The notes under the pieces were generated by a model. The model was not told the DNA's origin, made no database searches, and saw only the letters and a list, made by a program, of their open reading frames with translations. The position numbers and the translations under genes were made by a program. From Eucommia ulmoides (taxonomy: Eukaryota > Streptophyta > Magnoliopsida > Garryales > Eucommiaceae), in NCBI GenBank assembly GCA_016647705.1, contig CM028333.1, positions 28,370,743 to 28,434,742 on the forward strand: a DNA stretch of 64,000 bases. The letters run 5' to 3'. Shown here piece by piece: positions 46,031 through 57,895 of this stretch (position 1 is the stretch's first letter; each line of letters begins with the position of its first letter).

Positions 46031-46659
46031 TGATGAGGGAAAATTTGATCAGACTTGAAAGGGCGCCATGTGTCCCAAACATGCGACTAGCACGAGAGCT
46101 CCAAGTCGGCCAGCTCGACTAAGCCTCATCTCCACACTCGGCTAGGGTCATGCCTTCCCGAGCAAGAGCTCCATGATGCTCTTGCTCTCAAACAGTCTGA
46201 GCCGCCTTTGCCAGATAATGAAGGTACCGTTACTCTCTCTAGATAACGGTTCCACGATCTCCTCCCGCAATCAACTCCATCTCTATGGGCTAGAATTAGT
46301 GGGACGCTATAATGGCATATCGAGAATCAATGAGGACTTGCCAAACGAGTCTCATCCGCCTCCTATAAATATGAGAACACATGATGTCTAAGGTACGGAC
46401 TATATGTTCGATACACATTTAGACATATGCTTTGAGACGCATTTACTCTGCTCTCAAGTGCTTTCTTTCTCCTAGTCACTACTTTGCTAGATTCCTGTTC
46501 AGAACTCTCAACTGATTCTCACACCGGAGGTACAACGCTGGCAGACTCATTTGCGGTGTATTGTTTTGCAGGAATATTACCCAAAAGAAAGTGAGAAAGC
46601 CTAGACGACATCTCGGCCCCAAAGTGATTTGTTCGGTGATCCATTTTCAGGCATCATCA
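46031..46659 (+). repeat. LTR shared by elements D and E (629 bp)
   Basis: Starts TGATGAGGGAAAATT and ends GCATCATCA, so the ends are inverted (TGATGA/TCATCA). A TATA box lies at 46364-46371. The preceding 14 bp is TGTCAACACACTAC, a conserved pre-LTR stretch that also occurs before 57660. A primer site follows three bases after the CA end. It acts as the 3' LTR of D and the 5' LTR of E. Confidence 0.8.
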
Positions 46660-46662
46660 AAT

Positions 46663-46680
46663 TGGCGCCGTCTATGGAAA
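46663..46680 (+). other. Primer-binding site of element E
   Basis: TGGCGCCGTCTATGGAAA, three bases after the LTR end and better preserved than the site in D. Confidence 0.7.
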
Positions 46681-46734
46681 CGACATACAATTGTTCTTGA
46701 GATCAAACAAATGGTCACTTTGCGATCTGGAATC

Positions 46735-48390
46735 ATGAGCAGTGAAAATGAAAGCAAGAGAGTTACTTTGTACGACTGCCCATGAAGCGGGCCTATCAGG
46801 AGAATCACCATCGCTCCTAATGGAAATAATGAGAGAAGTTAGAGATCTCTCCCAGAGTGTCCGATACTTCACCGAACAGACTGATCCCAGTCTGCTCTCT
46901 CTGTTGCCGTTTGCCCCGTAAGGATTTGCAATGCTCGCTATTGGAACACAAATCATTGCAGACGAGGGACAAAGGACCCGGTGCGGGCAGCGCCAGGAAG
47001 GAGAATGCTGCCACACGCAGCGTGATCTTTGGCAAGAATTGGAGAGGATTCGCACAGAGCGAGACAAACTGCGCTTACGGACCAGGAATCAACGACGCTA
47101 CACCGAACCCCCAAGGTTGGAGCAGACCTCCAGCGTGCACTCTTGACTGGGCCCGAGGGCATCCACGGAAGAGGGATAGAGCGCATGACGCTCCCCCACG
47201 AAGGAATGAGGTTCGTCACGCCCTCGCTACGGGTCAAACTCACAGCATGTCTCGGCGAACCCCACTGACCTCGATGGAAGCTTCCTCTACGTCTCGTTCG
47301 AGGCCTCAGCGGTGTGAATTGAGCCAACAGGCCAGTAAAGTCTTGCGCGAACATGTCAAGGCCATTCATGATAAGTTAGGTCGGATTGGGAGGAAGGAGC
47401 CGAGCATCTATAAGATAGTGAAGCGGAATGCTTCTCCATTCACTACTCGCGTGTTACAGGAGGCGATTCGTCTAACTTCAAGATGCCATCCTAGATCGGG
47501 ACATACCAAGAAGACTCCGACCCCACAGAATACCTTTGACGCCTACCATGCTCACACGGATCTGTGAGGAGCGTCAGACTCAACAAAGTGCCAGGCCTTT
47601 CAGGGCAGGTCACTCTTGCCGATGCAATGCGCAAGTGGTAGAAGAATCTAAGCCAAGTAGCTTCGACTCTTTTGAATCTTTTAGCATTCCTTTTGCACAC
47701 AAGTTTGTAAGCAACAAGCGGCGGGCCAAAAACCCGTCGCACCTTATGTCGGTAAGACAGAGGAAGAACGAGAGGCTGGAAGCCTATATCGAAAGGTTTC
47801 GTCGCGAGTCTGATCAACTCGAAGAGCCCAACGACGGAGTGGCAGTAACTGTCCTGATGGCAAGGGTACTGACGGGTCTGTTCTTGCACAAAATGGCCCA
47901 TGCCCCACCGAAGACCTTGGTCGCGGTCTTCGCCCTCTCCATCGATTTTATCGCTGCGGAGGACGTTTATCGGGCCCGAGCCGAGGAGGAAGAAGTCACC
48001 AACGAAGAAAGGAAGACAAATGAGCCGAACAACAATAAGTTTTGGAGAAATGACTCCCGGTCAAAGAAGAGGCGATATGGGGTGGAATGAGGCAATGCCG
48101 ACAAGAAGTCGGGGACAAACATATCTCCCCTGCATTTTTCCAACTATATGCCTCTCAATGCCTAGTTGAGAACAGTCCTGATGCAGATCGACGACAAGAA
48201 GATGCTCAAGTGGCCTAACCCATAAAGGGTTTGGGGAAGGTCGTCAATATAGACAAATGGTGCGACTTCCACCAACGTCGTGGCCACACCACTGACATTT
48301 GCTACTACCTTAAATATAAGATCGAGCAGTTGATCCGAAAGGACCACCTCAAGAGATTTATTGTCGATGGAGGTCAGGATGAGTAACGCC
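46735..48390 (+). pseudogene. gag of element E
   Basis: From ATG at 46735. The Gag core is at 47640-47880: SFSIPFAHKFVSNKRRAKNP, LMSVRQRKNERLEAYIERF, EEPNDGVAVTVLMAR, followed by a Glu/Lys-rich hinge (to 48090). The knuckle-like motif WCDFHQRRGHTTDICYYLK lies at about 48258-48315, followed by IEQLIRKDHLKRF. It is colinear with gag of D. Frameshifts and stops interrupt it, for example at 48088-48090. Confidence 0.75.
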
Positions 48391-48419
48391 TTGACGAAGA
48401 AGAGAAAGATCTGAGGTCC

Positions 48420-50531
48420 GCGGGAACATCCACACGATTCATGGTGGATTTGCCTCTGGAGGGACCTCCTAGACCGAGCAGAATGCCTATGACCGGTCGG
48501 CAAGCGCTTGTCGAAAGAGCACATGTTCTAAGTCTTCAAGAAGCCTCCCGCTTAGAAGGAGGCTATTGCTTTTACTTAAGAGGACCTACGCGGGGTCCAC
48601 ACGCCCCATGATGACGCTTTGGTGGTTAATCTGGAGATCACCAACTAAAACGTGAGGTGCGTGCTAGTCGACAGTAGCAACTTAGTGGAAGAACTCTACC
48701 TAACCGCCTTCAACACAGAATGGGGATCAACCACGACTAGTTGAAGCCGATGGTGACCTCTCTGGTCAGTTTTGGAGGAGAAACTGTGAAGCCCTCGGCT
48801 GGATCACACTCCAAATCATGGTAGGCAAGGAACCAAAGCATTCCATCGTCGACGCATGGTTCATGGTAGTGGACTGTCTGTCAGTGTACAATGCGATCAT
48901 CGGAAAACCGTGCCTGAATGCCTTGAGAGCCGTTACATCAACGTACCACCTGATGCCGAAGTTCCTAACCAAGAATGGCAATTGAGAGGTGCGCGGGAGT
49001 CAGAAAGTGGCTCAAGAATGCTTCGTAGCTGAGATGCGGCTCCCGGAAGCTCAAATCGCCAAATAGCAATCAAAGGATGGAGAGGTTGACAAAGACTTCT
49101 TGCCCGGGGATATAACGGAATGCCCTAGAGCGGGGGACATTCTGGACTCTCAGATCGAGCAGCCCAACCAGACGTGACCCCATCCCGAAGAATAACCGAA
49201 AGACGTCTAGATTCACCCTACGGAACCAAACCGTACGGTCTAGATTGGAAGAGCCCTCATAGAAGACAAGAGGGACCAGCTGGTTGAGCTAATGAAAGCT
49301 AGCCATGACATGTTTGCCTGGTCACATATGGATCTACCCCGGATAGACAGAAATATCTCCATGCACAGGCTATGCATAGACCCGGCTTACTGGCCAATCC
49401 GACAGAAGCGACGTAAGTTTAGTCCAGAGAGGTACTATTGAAAAAGAAACCAAGAAGCTGCTGGACGCCAACACGATTGAGGAAGGCAACTTCCCCTTCT
49501 GGTTGGCAAACATTGGCCTAGTCAAGAAAAAGACAGGGAAGTGGCGCATGTGCGTGGATTTTATTGACCTCAACAAGGCCTGCCCAACTGTTTCCCTCTC
49601 CCGAAGATCGACGTAATTGTGGATGCTATAGCCGGCTATGAGTCGCTTAGCTTCCTTGACGCCTTCTTGGGATACAAGCAGATCAGCATGTACCCCCCTA
49701 ATAAAGGGAAAACAACGTTCATCAATGGTAAAGTCCTCTACTTCTATAAGTTCATGCCATTCGGCCTCAAGAATGCCGAAGCCACCTACCAAAGGCTGGT
49801 AAACAAGATGTTCACTGACTTGCTCGGGAAAACCATGGAGGTCTACATCGACGACATGTTCGTCAAAAGCAAAGAAGCAGGAGACCACCTAGCCAACTTG
49901 TAGGAGTGCTTCGACGTACTTAGGAAGCACCAAATGAATTTGAACCCGAGCAAATGCATATTTGGGGTTAGTGCAGGTAAATTCCTCGGTCACCTAGTGA
50001 CCCGAAGAGGGGAACCGAAGCCAGCCCGGAGCAAGTTAAAGCAATTTTGAACATGACCTCCCGAGAACGGCCAAGGAAGTGTAGAGCCTGACCGAGCGAG
50101 TAGCGGCCCTAAACTGCTTTATTTCTCGAGCATTCGACAAATGCCTCTCCTTGTTCAAAACTCTGTGTGGTAACAAGAGTTTGGAGTAGACTAATGAACG
50201 CGAAAAAGCCTATCAAGCACTCAAGAAGTACATCTCAAAGCCACCAATACTCACCATCCCGAAGTTAGGGCAAGAAATGATCATCTACTTGGCTGCCTCG
50301 GCTACGGCCGTAAGTTCAGCATTTATGATTGAAAGCACGGAGAACAAAGGCCCATGTCTTATTTTAGCCATGCACTAAGTGGGGCGGAATCTTGCTACCT
50401 ATGACTGGAGCTGATCGCCTGCGCACTGATAATCTCGACAAAGAAGCTTTGGCATTATTTTCAAGCTCACCCAATGGTGGTGCTTACCAACTAGCCCCTA
50501 AGGGTTATACGCTTATATTGCATCGGCCGAA
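48420..50531 (+). pseudogene. Protease, RT and RNase H (first part) of element E
   Basis: The protease active site reads VLVDSSNLVEELYLTAF (about 48660-48712), with Gly of DSG replaced by Ser. In the RT, SHDMFAWSHMDLPRIDRNIS opens the linker (about 49300-49355) and KTGKWRMCVDF is present. A frameshift follows at about 49590. YESLSFLDAFLGYKQISMYP, KFMPFGLKNAEATYQRLVNK and VYIDDMFVKSK then follow; the YIDD catalytic box is intact. The RNase H region (about 50170-50531) is broken by stops. It ends at TTGCATCGGCCGAA, where element G is inserted within the conserved LHRP-ETSG junction. Confidence 0.8.
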
Positions 50532-50873
50532 TGTTAGGCTATAGGTCTGTTTCACATACTCTAGGCGTAAGGGTAATTTGGGTTAGGCAAAATAGTGTTG
50601 TGATTCTGTTTTTTGAAATCTGTTATGGGTATAATTCTGTTATGGATTCTGTTTTAAATTCGGTTATGGTTAGGGATGGGTGAGAAGAATATAAGGAGCT
50701 TGTTTACTTTGTAGGGGTATCAAAATATTTTGTATTGAGTCTTGCGCTTTTGGAGAGTTCCAAGCCTCTTGAATGCTTGGTATTTCCTTTTGTAAGCTCT
50801 CAGTTGATCAATAATAATTCTCATCATTGAAGTTTTTTCAGAAATTACCTTGTTACTGCATTGGTTTCTATCA
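50532..50873 (+). repeat. 5' LTR of element G (342 bp)
   Basis: TGTTAGGCTA...TTTCTATCA. It is exactly the same length as the 3' copy at 55367-55708. Confidence 0.95.
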
Positions 50874-50876
50874 AAT

Positions 50877-50890
50877 TGGTATCAAGGGCA
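50877..50890 (+). other. Primer-binding site of element G (initiator tRNA-Met type)
   Basis: TGGTATCAAGGGCA, close to the TGGTATCAGAGC complementary to plant initiator tRNA-Met, three bases after the LTR end. Confidence 0.75.
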
Positions 50891-50903
50891 CGTACCTAGG
50901 TAG

Positions 50904-51900
50904 ATGGCAGCCAAAAACGTTGCTCAACGTGTGGACACGATGGAGGAGGTGGTCGGCTCTCTGCAAAAGGAGTTCCATCGAGCAATTGGTACTTTGAAGG
51001 AGGAAATGCAGAACATGAAATAAGTGTTTGGTTCAGCTCCTTAAGCTCCAGGAAGATTTTGCCCGAAATGCTTTGTCGTTGTCGTCTGGTAGATTGACGG
51101 AGGCCATGGTACGCAGTCCGATAGTGGGAGGTTCACATGCAACTGATGGAAACACCAATCTTCCAAGTTCGAGACATGATTTCCGATTCCAGAAATTAGA
51201 GATGCTGGTGTTCGACGGAACGAATCTTGACGGCTGGATCTTGTAAGCAGAAAGATTTTTTGCTCTCCACCGGTTCACGAATGAAGAGAAGCTCAAGGCG
51301 GCGGTCATTAACTTCGAGGGAGATGCCTTGCTGTGGTACCACTAGGAAGACAAGAAACGATCCATCGTTTTGTAGGAGGAGATGAAGATTTTGCTTCTAA
51401 AGCAATGTCAATCTACTTAGACGGGGTCACTCCATGAACAATGGCTTGCATTGGAGCAGGAAAACAGTGTTCGAGATTATCGAAGTAGATTCATCGAGCT
51501 CTCGGCACCGTTGGAAGGAGTTTCGGATGAGGTAGCCCTAGGTAATTTTATTAATAGGTAGAAGCCAGACATCCGGACTGAGCTAAGAATTTTAGAGACT
51601 TGCAACTTGGGCTGGGCCATGAATTTGGCCCAGAAAATAGAAGAAAAAATTTCTGGTTGCAAATTCTTTCAAGACTTTGGGGGGCAATTCGGTTAATTCG
51701 AATTCTCATTTTGGTTGGGTTTCTCGATCGACCACCGCTTTATCAGGAGGATCTCGACTGTCCATGGGGGGGAAGCACTTTCGTAGCTAACCTTATGGAG
51801 ATGTCCGAAAGTTGACTGACTCTGAAATGCAAAAGAAATGAGAAAAAGGACTTTGTTATCGGTGTGATGACAAATAGGCGCCTGGGCACTATTGTAAGAA
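50904..51900 (+). pseudogene. gag of element G
   Basis: ATG at 50904 (MAAKN..QRVD-MEEVVGSL), colinear with gag of element F. It is broken at once by TAA (51022-51024) and then continues in other frames: LEMLVFDGTNLDGWIL (about 51200-51246), SLHEQWLALEQE, FIELSAPLEGVSDEVALG. A CCHC knuckle region is near 51850-51900 with a stop inside. At least six stops are visible. Confidence 0.8.
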
Positions 51901-54860
51901 GAGGGAATTGAACGTTCTGTTGATCCATGATGAAGATGAAGGAGAGGCAGTAGAAGTTGGTAATTTGGATAAGGTGGAACCGGAATTGGAGATGGCGGAG
52001 ATTAATCAGGTGGTGGAGGTCTCTCTCAATTCAGTGGTGGGCTTAACGACTTTGAGGACTATGAAGTTGACAGGATCGATTGGTGAGCAAGAAGTGGTAA
52101 CGTTGATTAATCCAAGTGCAATTCATAATTTCATTTCTCTTGAGCTGGTGCAACGTTTACAGCTTCCAGTTTCAAAGACGGAAGCTTATGGAGTGGCTAT
52201 GGGAACTGGTAATTTAGTGCATGGAGAAAGAATTTGCAAAGGAGTATTGTTTCACTTGTAGGGAATTGATATCGTTGAGGATTTTTTGCCACTTGGGTTG
52301 GGGAGCTTGGATGTAATCCTTGGCATTTAATGGCTTGAAACATTGGGAATGACTCACACTACTTAGAAATCTCAGGTGATGCAGTTCAGATTAGGCAATG
52401 AGACTGTCACCTTACGTGGGGATTCTTCTCTAGGCAAAACTTTGGTGTCTTTGAAAGTAATGATGAGGACCCTTAAACATGAGGGTTTTGGGATTCTCGT
52501 AGAGCTCAATCAAATATTTGTGCCTGATGAAAGTATTTCCTCTGTGCCGGAGTTTCTTTACCCAACTCTCGCTGAGCACGAGGCTATTTTTAACATGCCT
52601 CTTGGATTACCACCTACCCGTGGACATGAGCATTCCATTGTGCTCAAATAGGGTAGCCTACCGATAAGTGTACGCCCTTATCGATATCCCAACATTCAGA
52701 AGGTTGAGATAGAACGATTGATCAAAGAGATGCTCGCTGCTGGCATCATACAAGTCAGTAATAGCCCATTTTCGAGTCCTGTCCTGTTACTGAAGAAGAA
52801 GGATGGTTCATGGCGTTTTTGTGTGGATTATAGGGCTCTGAACAAGGCAACAGTACCAGATTAAGTACCCTATTCCTGTCATAGATGAACATCTTGATGA
52901 GTTATATCGTGCACGTATTTTTTTGAAGCTTGACCTGAAGTCAGGCTACCATCAGATCAGGGTTAAAGCTGAGGATGTCCCTAAAATAGCTTTTAGGACT
53001 CATGATGGCCATTACGAGTTCCTTGTAATGCCCTTTAGTCTCACCAACGCTCCAACGACGTTTCAATCACTTATGAATGATGTGTTTCGGCCCTATCTTA
53101 GGAAAATTGTTTGCTTTTTTGATGACATCCAGATTTACAGCCCTTTTGAGGAATCCCATCAGTAACATTTGGCACAAGTTTTGGGGGTCCTACAACAGAA
53201 TAGTTTATATGCCAATCGCAAGAAATGTGAGTTTGGTAAAACTCAGGTTTCTTATCTTGGGCATATCATTTTTGGAGATGGAGTTGCAGCTGATCCAAGC
53301 AAGATTCAGGCCATGGTATATTGGCCAACACCCACCAATCTGAGAGGGTTACGTGGCTTCTTGGGTTTGACAAGCTACTATAAAAAATTTGTGGCCGGCT
53401 ATGCTCGAATTGCTTTGCCATTGACTGAGCAGTTAAAAAAAGATAAATTTGAGTGGAATGTTGCGGCTGAGAAGGCTTTTGAGGAGTTGAAACGAGCTAT
53501 GACTTCAGTGCCCGTGCTGGCGATACCTGATTTTACACAGTCTTTTATCATAGAGACAAATGCTTCCGGTTTTGGCTTAGGAGCAGTACTCTTACAGGGC
53601 CAACGACCCGTAACATTTTTTAGCCACACTCTTGGTCCTCAAGCTCACTTGAAGTCAATTTATGAGAAGGAATTAATGGCGATAGTGTTTACTGTAGTGA
53701 AGTGGCAACCTTATTTACTTGGGAGGCGATTTATAGTGAGGACAGACCAACAGAGTTTGAAGTTTCTGCTAGAATAGAGAATTGTGGGAACCGAGCACCA
53801 AAAATGGATTACTAAACTCATGGGGTACGATTTTGACATCCAATACTGTAGTGAGGTAAGTAATAGGGTGACCGATGCTCTCTCTCGTATTCCGGAACAG
53901 GTAGAGTGTTCTATTCTGGCAGTTCCTCAGTGGCAATATTGGGATACTTTACGAGCTGAATTAGCAGAGGATGAATTTCTTAAAAAGTTATGGGATGACA
54001 TTAGTTTAGGTACTCAACACCATGTTGGATTCACAATGGAGCAGGGAGTTTTGTATTTTAAAGGACGCCTAGTGATTCCGCTTACTTCTAAGCTTCTCTC
54101 TACTATTATTGGAGAGTTTCATAACTCCCCAATGGGTGGGCATTCAGGAGAGATAAAAACGTATCAACGTGTTGCAATTGAGTTGTTTTGGGATGGCATG
54201 TGCAAAGATGTTATTAAATTTGTACAAGAATGCACGGTTTGCCAACAGAACAAGCACTTGGCTACTACTCTTGCCGGGTTACTCCATCCTATCCCTCTCC
54301 CTGCTCAGGTTTGGGATGAAGTTACACTTGATTTCATTACAGGACTACTCCTTTCTGATGGGTTGGATACTATACTTGTGGTTGTGGATAGACTGAGCAA
54401 ATATGCTCACTTTATAGGCTTGAAACACCCTTTTACTGTTGTGTCGGTTGCTGGAGTTTTTGTCTAGGAGATTGTGAAGCTTCACGGCATTCCTCAGTCC
54501 GTTATTTCTGATTGAGATCATGTGTTCATGTGCCATTTTTGGAGTGAGCTGTTCAAGTTACAGGGTACTACGTTCAAGTATAGTACAACGTATCGTCCTC
54601 AAACCGACGGACAAACAAAGGTTGTGAATTGATGTCGTGAAACCTATCTACATTTGGGCTCGTTGGTTGGCCTGGGCAGAGTACTGGTACAACATCTATT
54701 TTCACTTCTCCACTCGTTGTACTTTTTTTCGAGCTTTGTATGGTCGAGACCCTCCCCATCTCATTCGTTATGAGCGTGGCACGACTTCAGTTTCTTTGGT
54801 TGCTCAATTGCTGGAGGATCGAGATGCACAATTAGATGACTTATGGATGCAGTTGCTGCG
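51901..54860 (+). pseudogene. Protease, RT, RNase H and integrase of element G
   Basis: The protease site reads LINPSAIHNFIS (about 52100-52135); the usual DSGA is [26 protein letters not shown], then a frameshift at about 52861 and [12 protein letters not shown]. The catalytic FFDD is at 53115-53126, with one residue fewer before it than in F. In RNase H the first catalytic Asp is Asn (53559-53561). Integrase: zinc site GGHSGEIKTY...CTVCQQNK (about 54130-54250) and core LDFITG. ISD is followed by a stop, and the third catalytic residue is Lys instead of Glu (54618-54620). Every enzyme except possibly RT is therefore dead by sequence. Confidence 0.88.
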
Positions 54861-54873
54861 AGCCTAGCAGAAG

Positions 54874-55366
54874 ATGAAGATGCAGGCTGATTGTTTAAGG
54901 TACCATGAGGAGTTTGCTGAAGGAGACTTGGTTTTCTTGAAGCAGAGACTATACAAACAACGCTCCTTAGCTCAACGTAAGTATGAGAAACTTGTTGCTC
55001 GTTTCTACGGTCCTTTTAAGATTCTGCAGCGCATTGGCAAGGTCGCCTACAAGCTGGAACTTCCCCCTTCAGCTACTATACATCCCATCTTCCACGTTTT
55101 TTAGTTGCGTTGAGCTCGAGGGATCTCTACTTCATCTCCAGTGCAACCTCCGCAATTGGCTCCAGACCTCGAATTAGTGGTGGAACCTGAGCTGTTATTA
55201 GGAGTGCGTCCCAAGGCACATGGCAATCCTGGTGAGGTTGAAGTGTTACTGAAATGGAAGTCATTGCTAGAATTTGAAGCAACTTGGGAGGACTTTCACA
55301 TGATTCATAAACAGTTTCCTGAATTTCACCTTGAGGACAAGGTGAATGTTTGGGCGGGGGCGGTAA
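54874..55366 (+). pseudogene. Integrase tail and chromodomain of element G
   Basis: The C-terminal integrase segment (EFAEGDLVFLKQRLYKQRSL; FYGPFKILQRIGKVAYKLEL; HPIFHVF) is followed after a TAG (55102-55104) by a chromodomain at about 55165-55345. Its VLLKWKSLLEFEATWED and FPEFHLEDKV match the aromatic-strand and helix pattern of plant chromovirus chromodomains. Chromodomains direct integration to marked chromatin. A G-rich tract GGGCGGGGGCGG just before 55367 is the polypurine tract. Confidence 0.85.
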
Positions 55367-55708
55367 TGTTAGGCCACAGGTTCGTTTCATATACTCTAGG
55401 CATAAGGGTAATTTGGGTAAGGCAAAATAATGTTGTGATTCTGTTTTTAGAAATCTGTTATGGGTATAATTATGTTATGGATTTTGTTTTAGATTCGGTT
55501 ATGGTTAGGGATGGGTGAGAAAGATATAAGGAGGTCGTTTACTTTATAGGGGTATCAAAATATTCAGTATTGAGCCTCTCTCTTTTGGAGAGTTCCAAGC
55601 CTCTTGAATGCTTGGTATTTCCTTTCGTAAGCTCTCAGTTGATCAATAATAATTCTCACCATTGAAGTTCTTTTAGAAATTACCTTGTTACTGCACTGGT
55701 TTCTATCA
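55367..55708 (+). repeat. 3' LTR of element G (342 bp)
   Basis: TGTTAGGCCA...TTTCTATCA, preceded by a polypurine tract and followed by CCGGA. Confidence 0.95.
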
Positions 55709-57565
55709 CCGGAGACCTCCGGGTGACTACTGAAGTGGTCGGTCGAACTGGGAGAATTCCACATCGAGTATCGTCCACGAAAGGCCATTAATGTCTAGGC
55801 ACTAATGGATTTTATCTCGGAATTCACGTTCCCTGGAGGAGCAAGCAACAAGAAGCGTGGGCAATGCAGATGGACCAGACCAATACTCAATCGAATGTTG
55901 GATAATGCACGTGGACTAGTCATCGAATCATAGCGGCCTAGGTGCTGGAGTTGTAATCCGCACCCTGAGGGTGCATTCTGAAGTACGCTCTGAGTCTCGG
56001 TTTCAAAGCAATAAATAACGAGGCCGAGAATGAAGCCATGATTTTCTCTCTGAGAATCGTGGATGAACTCGGCGCCACTGAAGTAGAAGTCTACTGCGAC
56101 TTCATACTGATAGCAAATTAGATCAACTGGCGTACCTAAGCAAAACCACGCTCTTTATGCGAGACTTCTTGAAGGTTAGCATCAAGTAGATTCCAAGGGA
56201 AGAAAACAAACATGCAGACTCATTGGCTAACTTGGCCTCCGCCTTCGATACTAGGGGGCACAGGACCATCCTGGTTGAAAATATCCCTCAGCCAAACCGC
56301 GATGAAGCCGAGGAAGAAGTGAAAATGGTAACACACCAGCCGAGCTAGATGGACCCCATTTACAGCTACCTTGACAACGGACTCCTCCAGGAACAAAGGA
56401 ACGAAGCCAAGAGAATTTGCTACCGGGCAGCCATATATATGCTACTATGAGGAGTGTTGGGCTTGTGCTCCTTCATGGGACCGCTCCTCCGATGCCTACG
56501 CCCGGATGAAGGCTACCAGGTACTCCAAGATTTCCACGAGGGCCTCTGCGAAAATCATTTGGGAACATGATCTTGAGCCAGAAAGGCACTAAAGCAAGGC
56601 TACTTTTGGCCCACAATAGAAGTTGACGCCAAGGAATTGGTTAGAAAGTGCATAAATGTGAAAGGTTCGGACCGACAATCAACACCCCTGCTACAAGACA
56701 TCTGCTTATGTCCGGACCCTAGCCATTCGCCCAATAGGAAATGGACATCCTTGGTCCCTTTCCCATGGCTGCGGCTCAAAAGAAATTCTTGATCGTTACA
56801 ATCGACTACTTCGCCAAGTAGGTCGAAGTTGAAGTTGTGGCAAAGATCACTAACACCAAGATCAGGGACTTTGCATGGAAGCATATTGTCTATAGATTCA
56901 TAGTGCCACCAGCTATCATCAACGATCACATAACTCATTTTGATTGCACCTTATTCGACAACTTTTGCTTGGAGTTGGGCGTCCGACGCCGCATGTCGAC
57001 CCAAGGCCACCCGTAGTCTAACAACCAGGTCAAGGTAACCAACCGAAAAATCCTGCACACCTTGAAGACTCAACTAGAAAAGTCCATGGCAAAGTGGGTG
57101 GATGATCTTCCCTTGGTGTTGTGGGCATACCACACTACCTCAAGAGTTTCAATGGGGAAACACCATTTGCCATGGCTTTTGCCTTTGAGGCTGTGATTCC
57201 CATCGAGCCGGGCCTACCAACATGCCGAGTAGCCCACTACGATCCCTGATGAAAACCAACGCGAGTTAGCACTGAACCTAGACTTGCTGGAGAAATGAAG
57301 GAAGCGTGCCCACATCCGACAAGTAGCCTACAAAAGGCAAATGTCCTGGTACCACAGCAGGCGTGTTAAAACACGCTCATTCAAAGAAGGTGACTTGGTT
57401 CTACGAAAAGTCATCGCCACACAAGACTGAGCGGAAGGAAAACTGGGCCCGAACTGGGAAGGACCCTACCGAGTTACCCACGTAATCGACCCAGACACTT
57501 ATGAGCTCAAAACGCTGGAAGGAAGGCCGTTGAAAAATCCGTGGAATGTAGAACACTTAAAGTAA
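55709..57565 (+). pseudogene. RNase H tail, archaeal RNase H and integrase of element E
   Basis: Resumes with LLKWSVELGEFHIEYRPRKA. The archaeal-type RNase H is broken (pieces NNEAENEAMIFSL near 56015-56052 and PREENKHADSLANLASAF near 56197-56250). Integrase: PMAAAQKKFLIVTIDYFAK, KITNTKIRDFAWKHIVYRF, INDHITHFD, then NNQVKVTN, where the third catalytic residue is Lys (57032-57034). It ends EGDLVLRKV...KLGPNWEGPYRVTHVIDPDT and PWNVEHLK at about 57540-57561. It is colinear with integrase of D and has more stops. Confidence 0.82.
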
Positions 57566-57895
57566 TGTTTCCTATAGCATACGATTTCTTTAATGTGCTT
57601 TGTTTCGCCACTTAATAAAATTCTATGCTTTCCTCGAAATATTTGCAAGTGTCAACACATGATGAGATAAAACGATAGGCCACATCTACTACCCTACCCC
57701 AACCAGCGCGTAGGAAGGAGATTGTGACCAGCTCACTGGTATGTACTCACCCAACTAGGTTGCTACGACTTCAACAATCTGGCTCGGCGATGGACTAAAA
57801 AAACCTTCCTCGTTCTCGGACATACCCAAAACACGGTCCCCTCTTTAGATGGCGGTCGGTGAGGAGTGGAGGCCTTCAACGTCAATGGACTTTAA
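57566..57895 (+). other. Start of the 3' region of element E
   Basis: Has AATAAA-like TTAATAAAATT near 57612. TGTCAACACA then TGATGAGATAAAA (57650-57672) parallels the junction to the shared LTR at 46017-46046, but similarity to that LTR stops after about 15 bp. Confidence 0.5.

Larger units (their letters stand above)
39799..46659 (+). mobile_element. Element D: Tat-type Ty3/gypsy retrotransposon
   Basis: LTRs at 39799-40440 and 46031-46659 (start TGATGA, the right one ending CATCATCA) flank gag, protease, RT, archaeal-type RNase H and integrase in the Tat order. The right LTR is also directly followed by the primer site of element E, so D and E form a tandem joined by one LTR. No target duplication can be read at the right side for this reason. 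The coding region has several stops and frameshifts but retains long open blocks. Confidence 0.85.
50532..55708 (+). mobile_element. Element G: chromodomain Ty3/gypsy retrotransposon inserted in E
   Basis: Two 342-bp LTRs bound a complete but decayed gag-pol with a C-terminal chromodomain. Flanking 5-mers CCGAA (50527-50531) and CCGGA (55709-55713) are the target duplication with one change. Removing it rejoins the RNase H coding of element E. Short LTRs, an initiator-Met primer site and the chromodomain place it among plant chromoviruses; Reina-like is my best guess. By hand I count about 28 differences between the two LTRs, mostly transitions. Confidence 0.92.

Noticed and set aside
46672..47567. 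Overlapping long frames on both strands (131, 236 and 138 codons)
   Set aside because: They are shadow frames of the GC-rich 5' part of gag in element E. The real coding follows the colinearity with gag of D.
49370..49888. Minus-strand 172-codon frame
   Set aside because: It is antisense to the RT of element E. Such frames are common opposite conserved RT coding and carry no domain here.
57660..57700. A 3' LTR of element E starting at 57660
   Set aside because: Only about 15 bp after TGATGAG match the shared LTR; the rest is unrelated, and no TATAAATA or LTR end is found before 59871.
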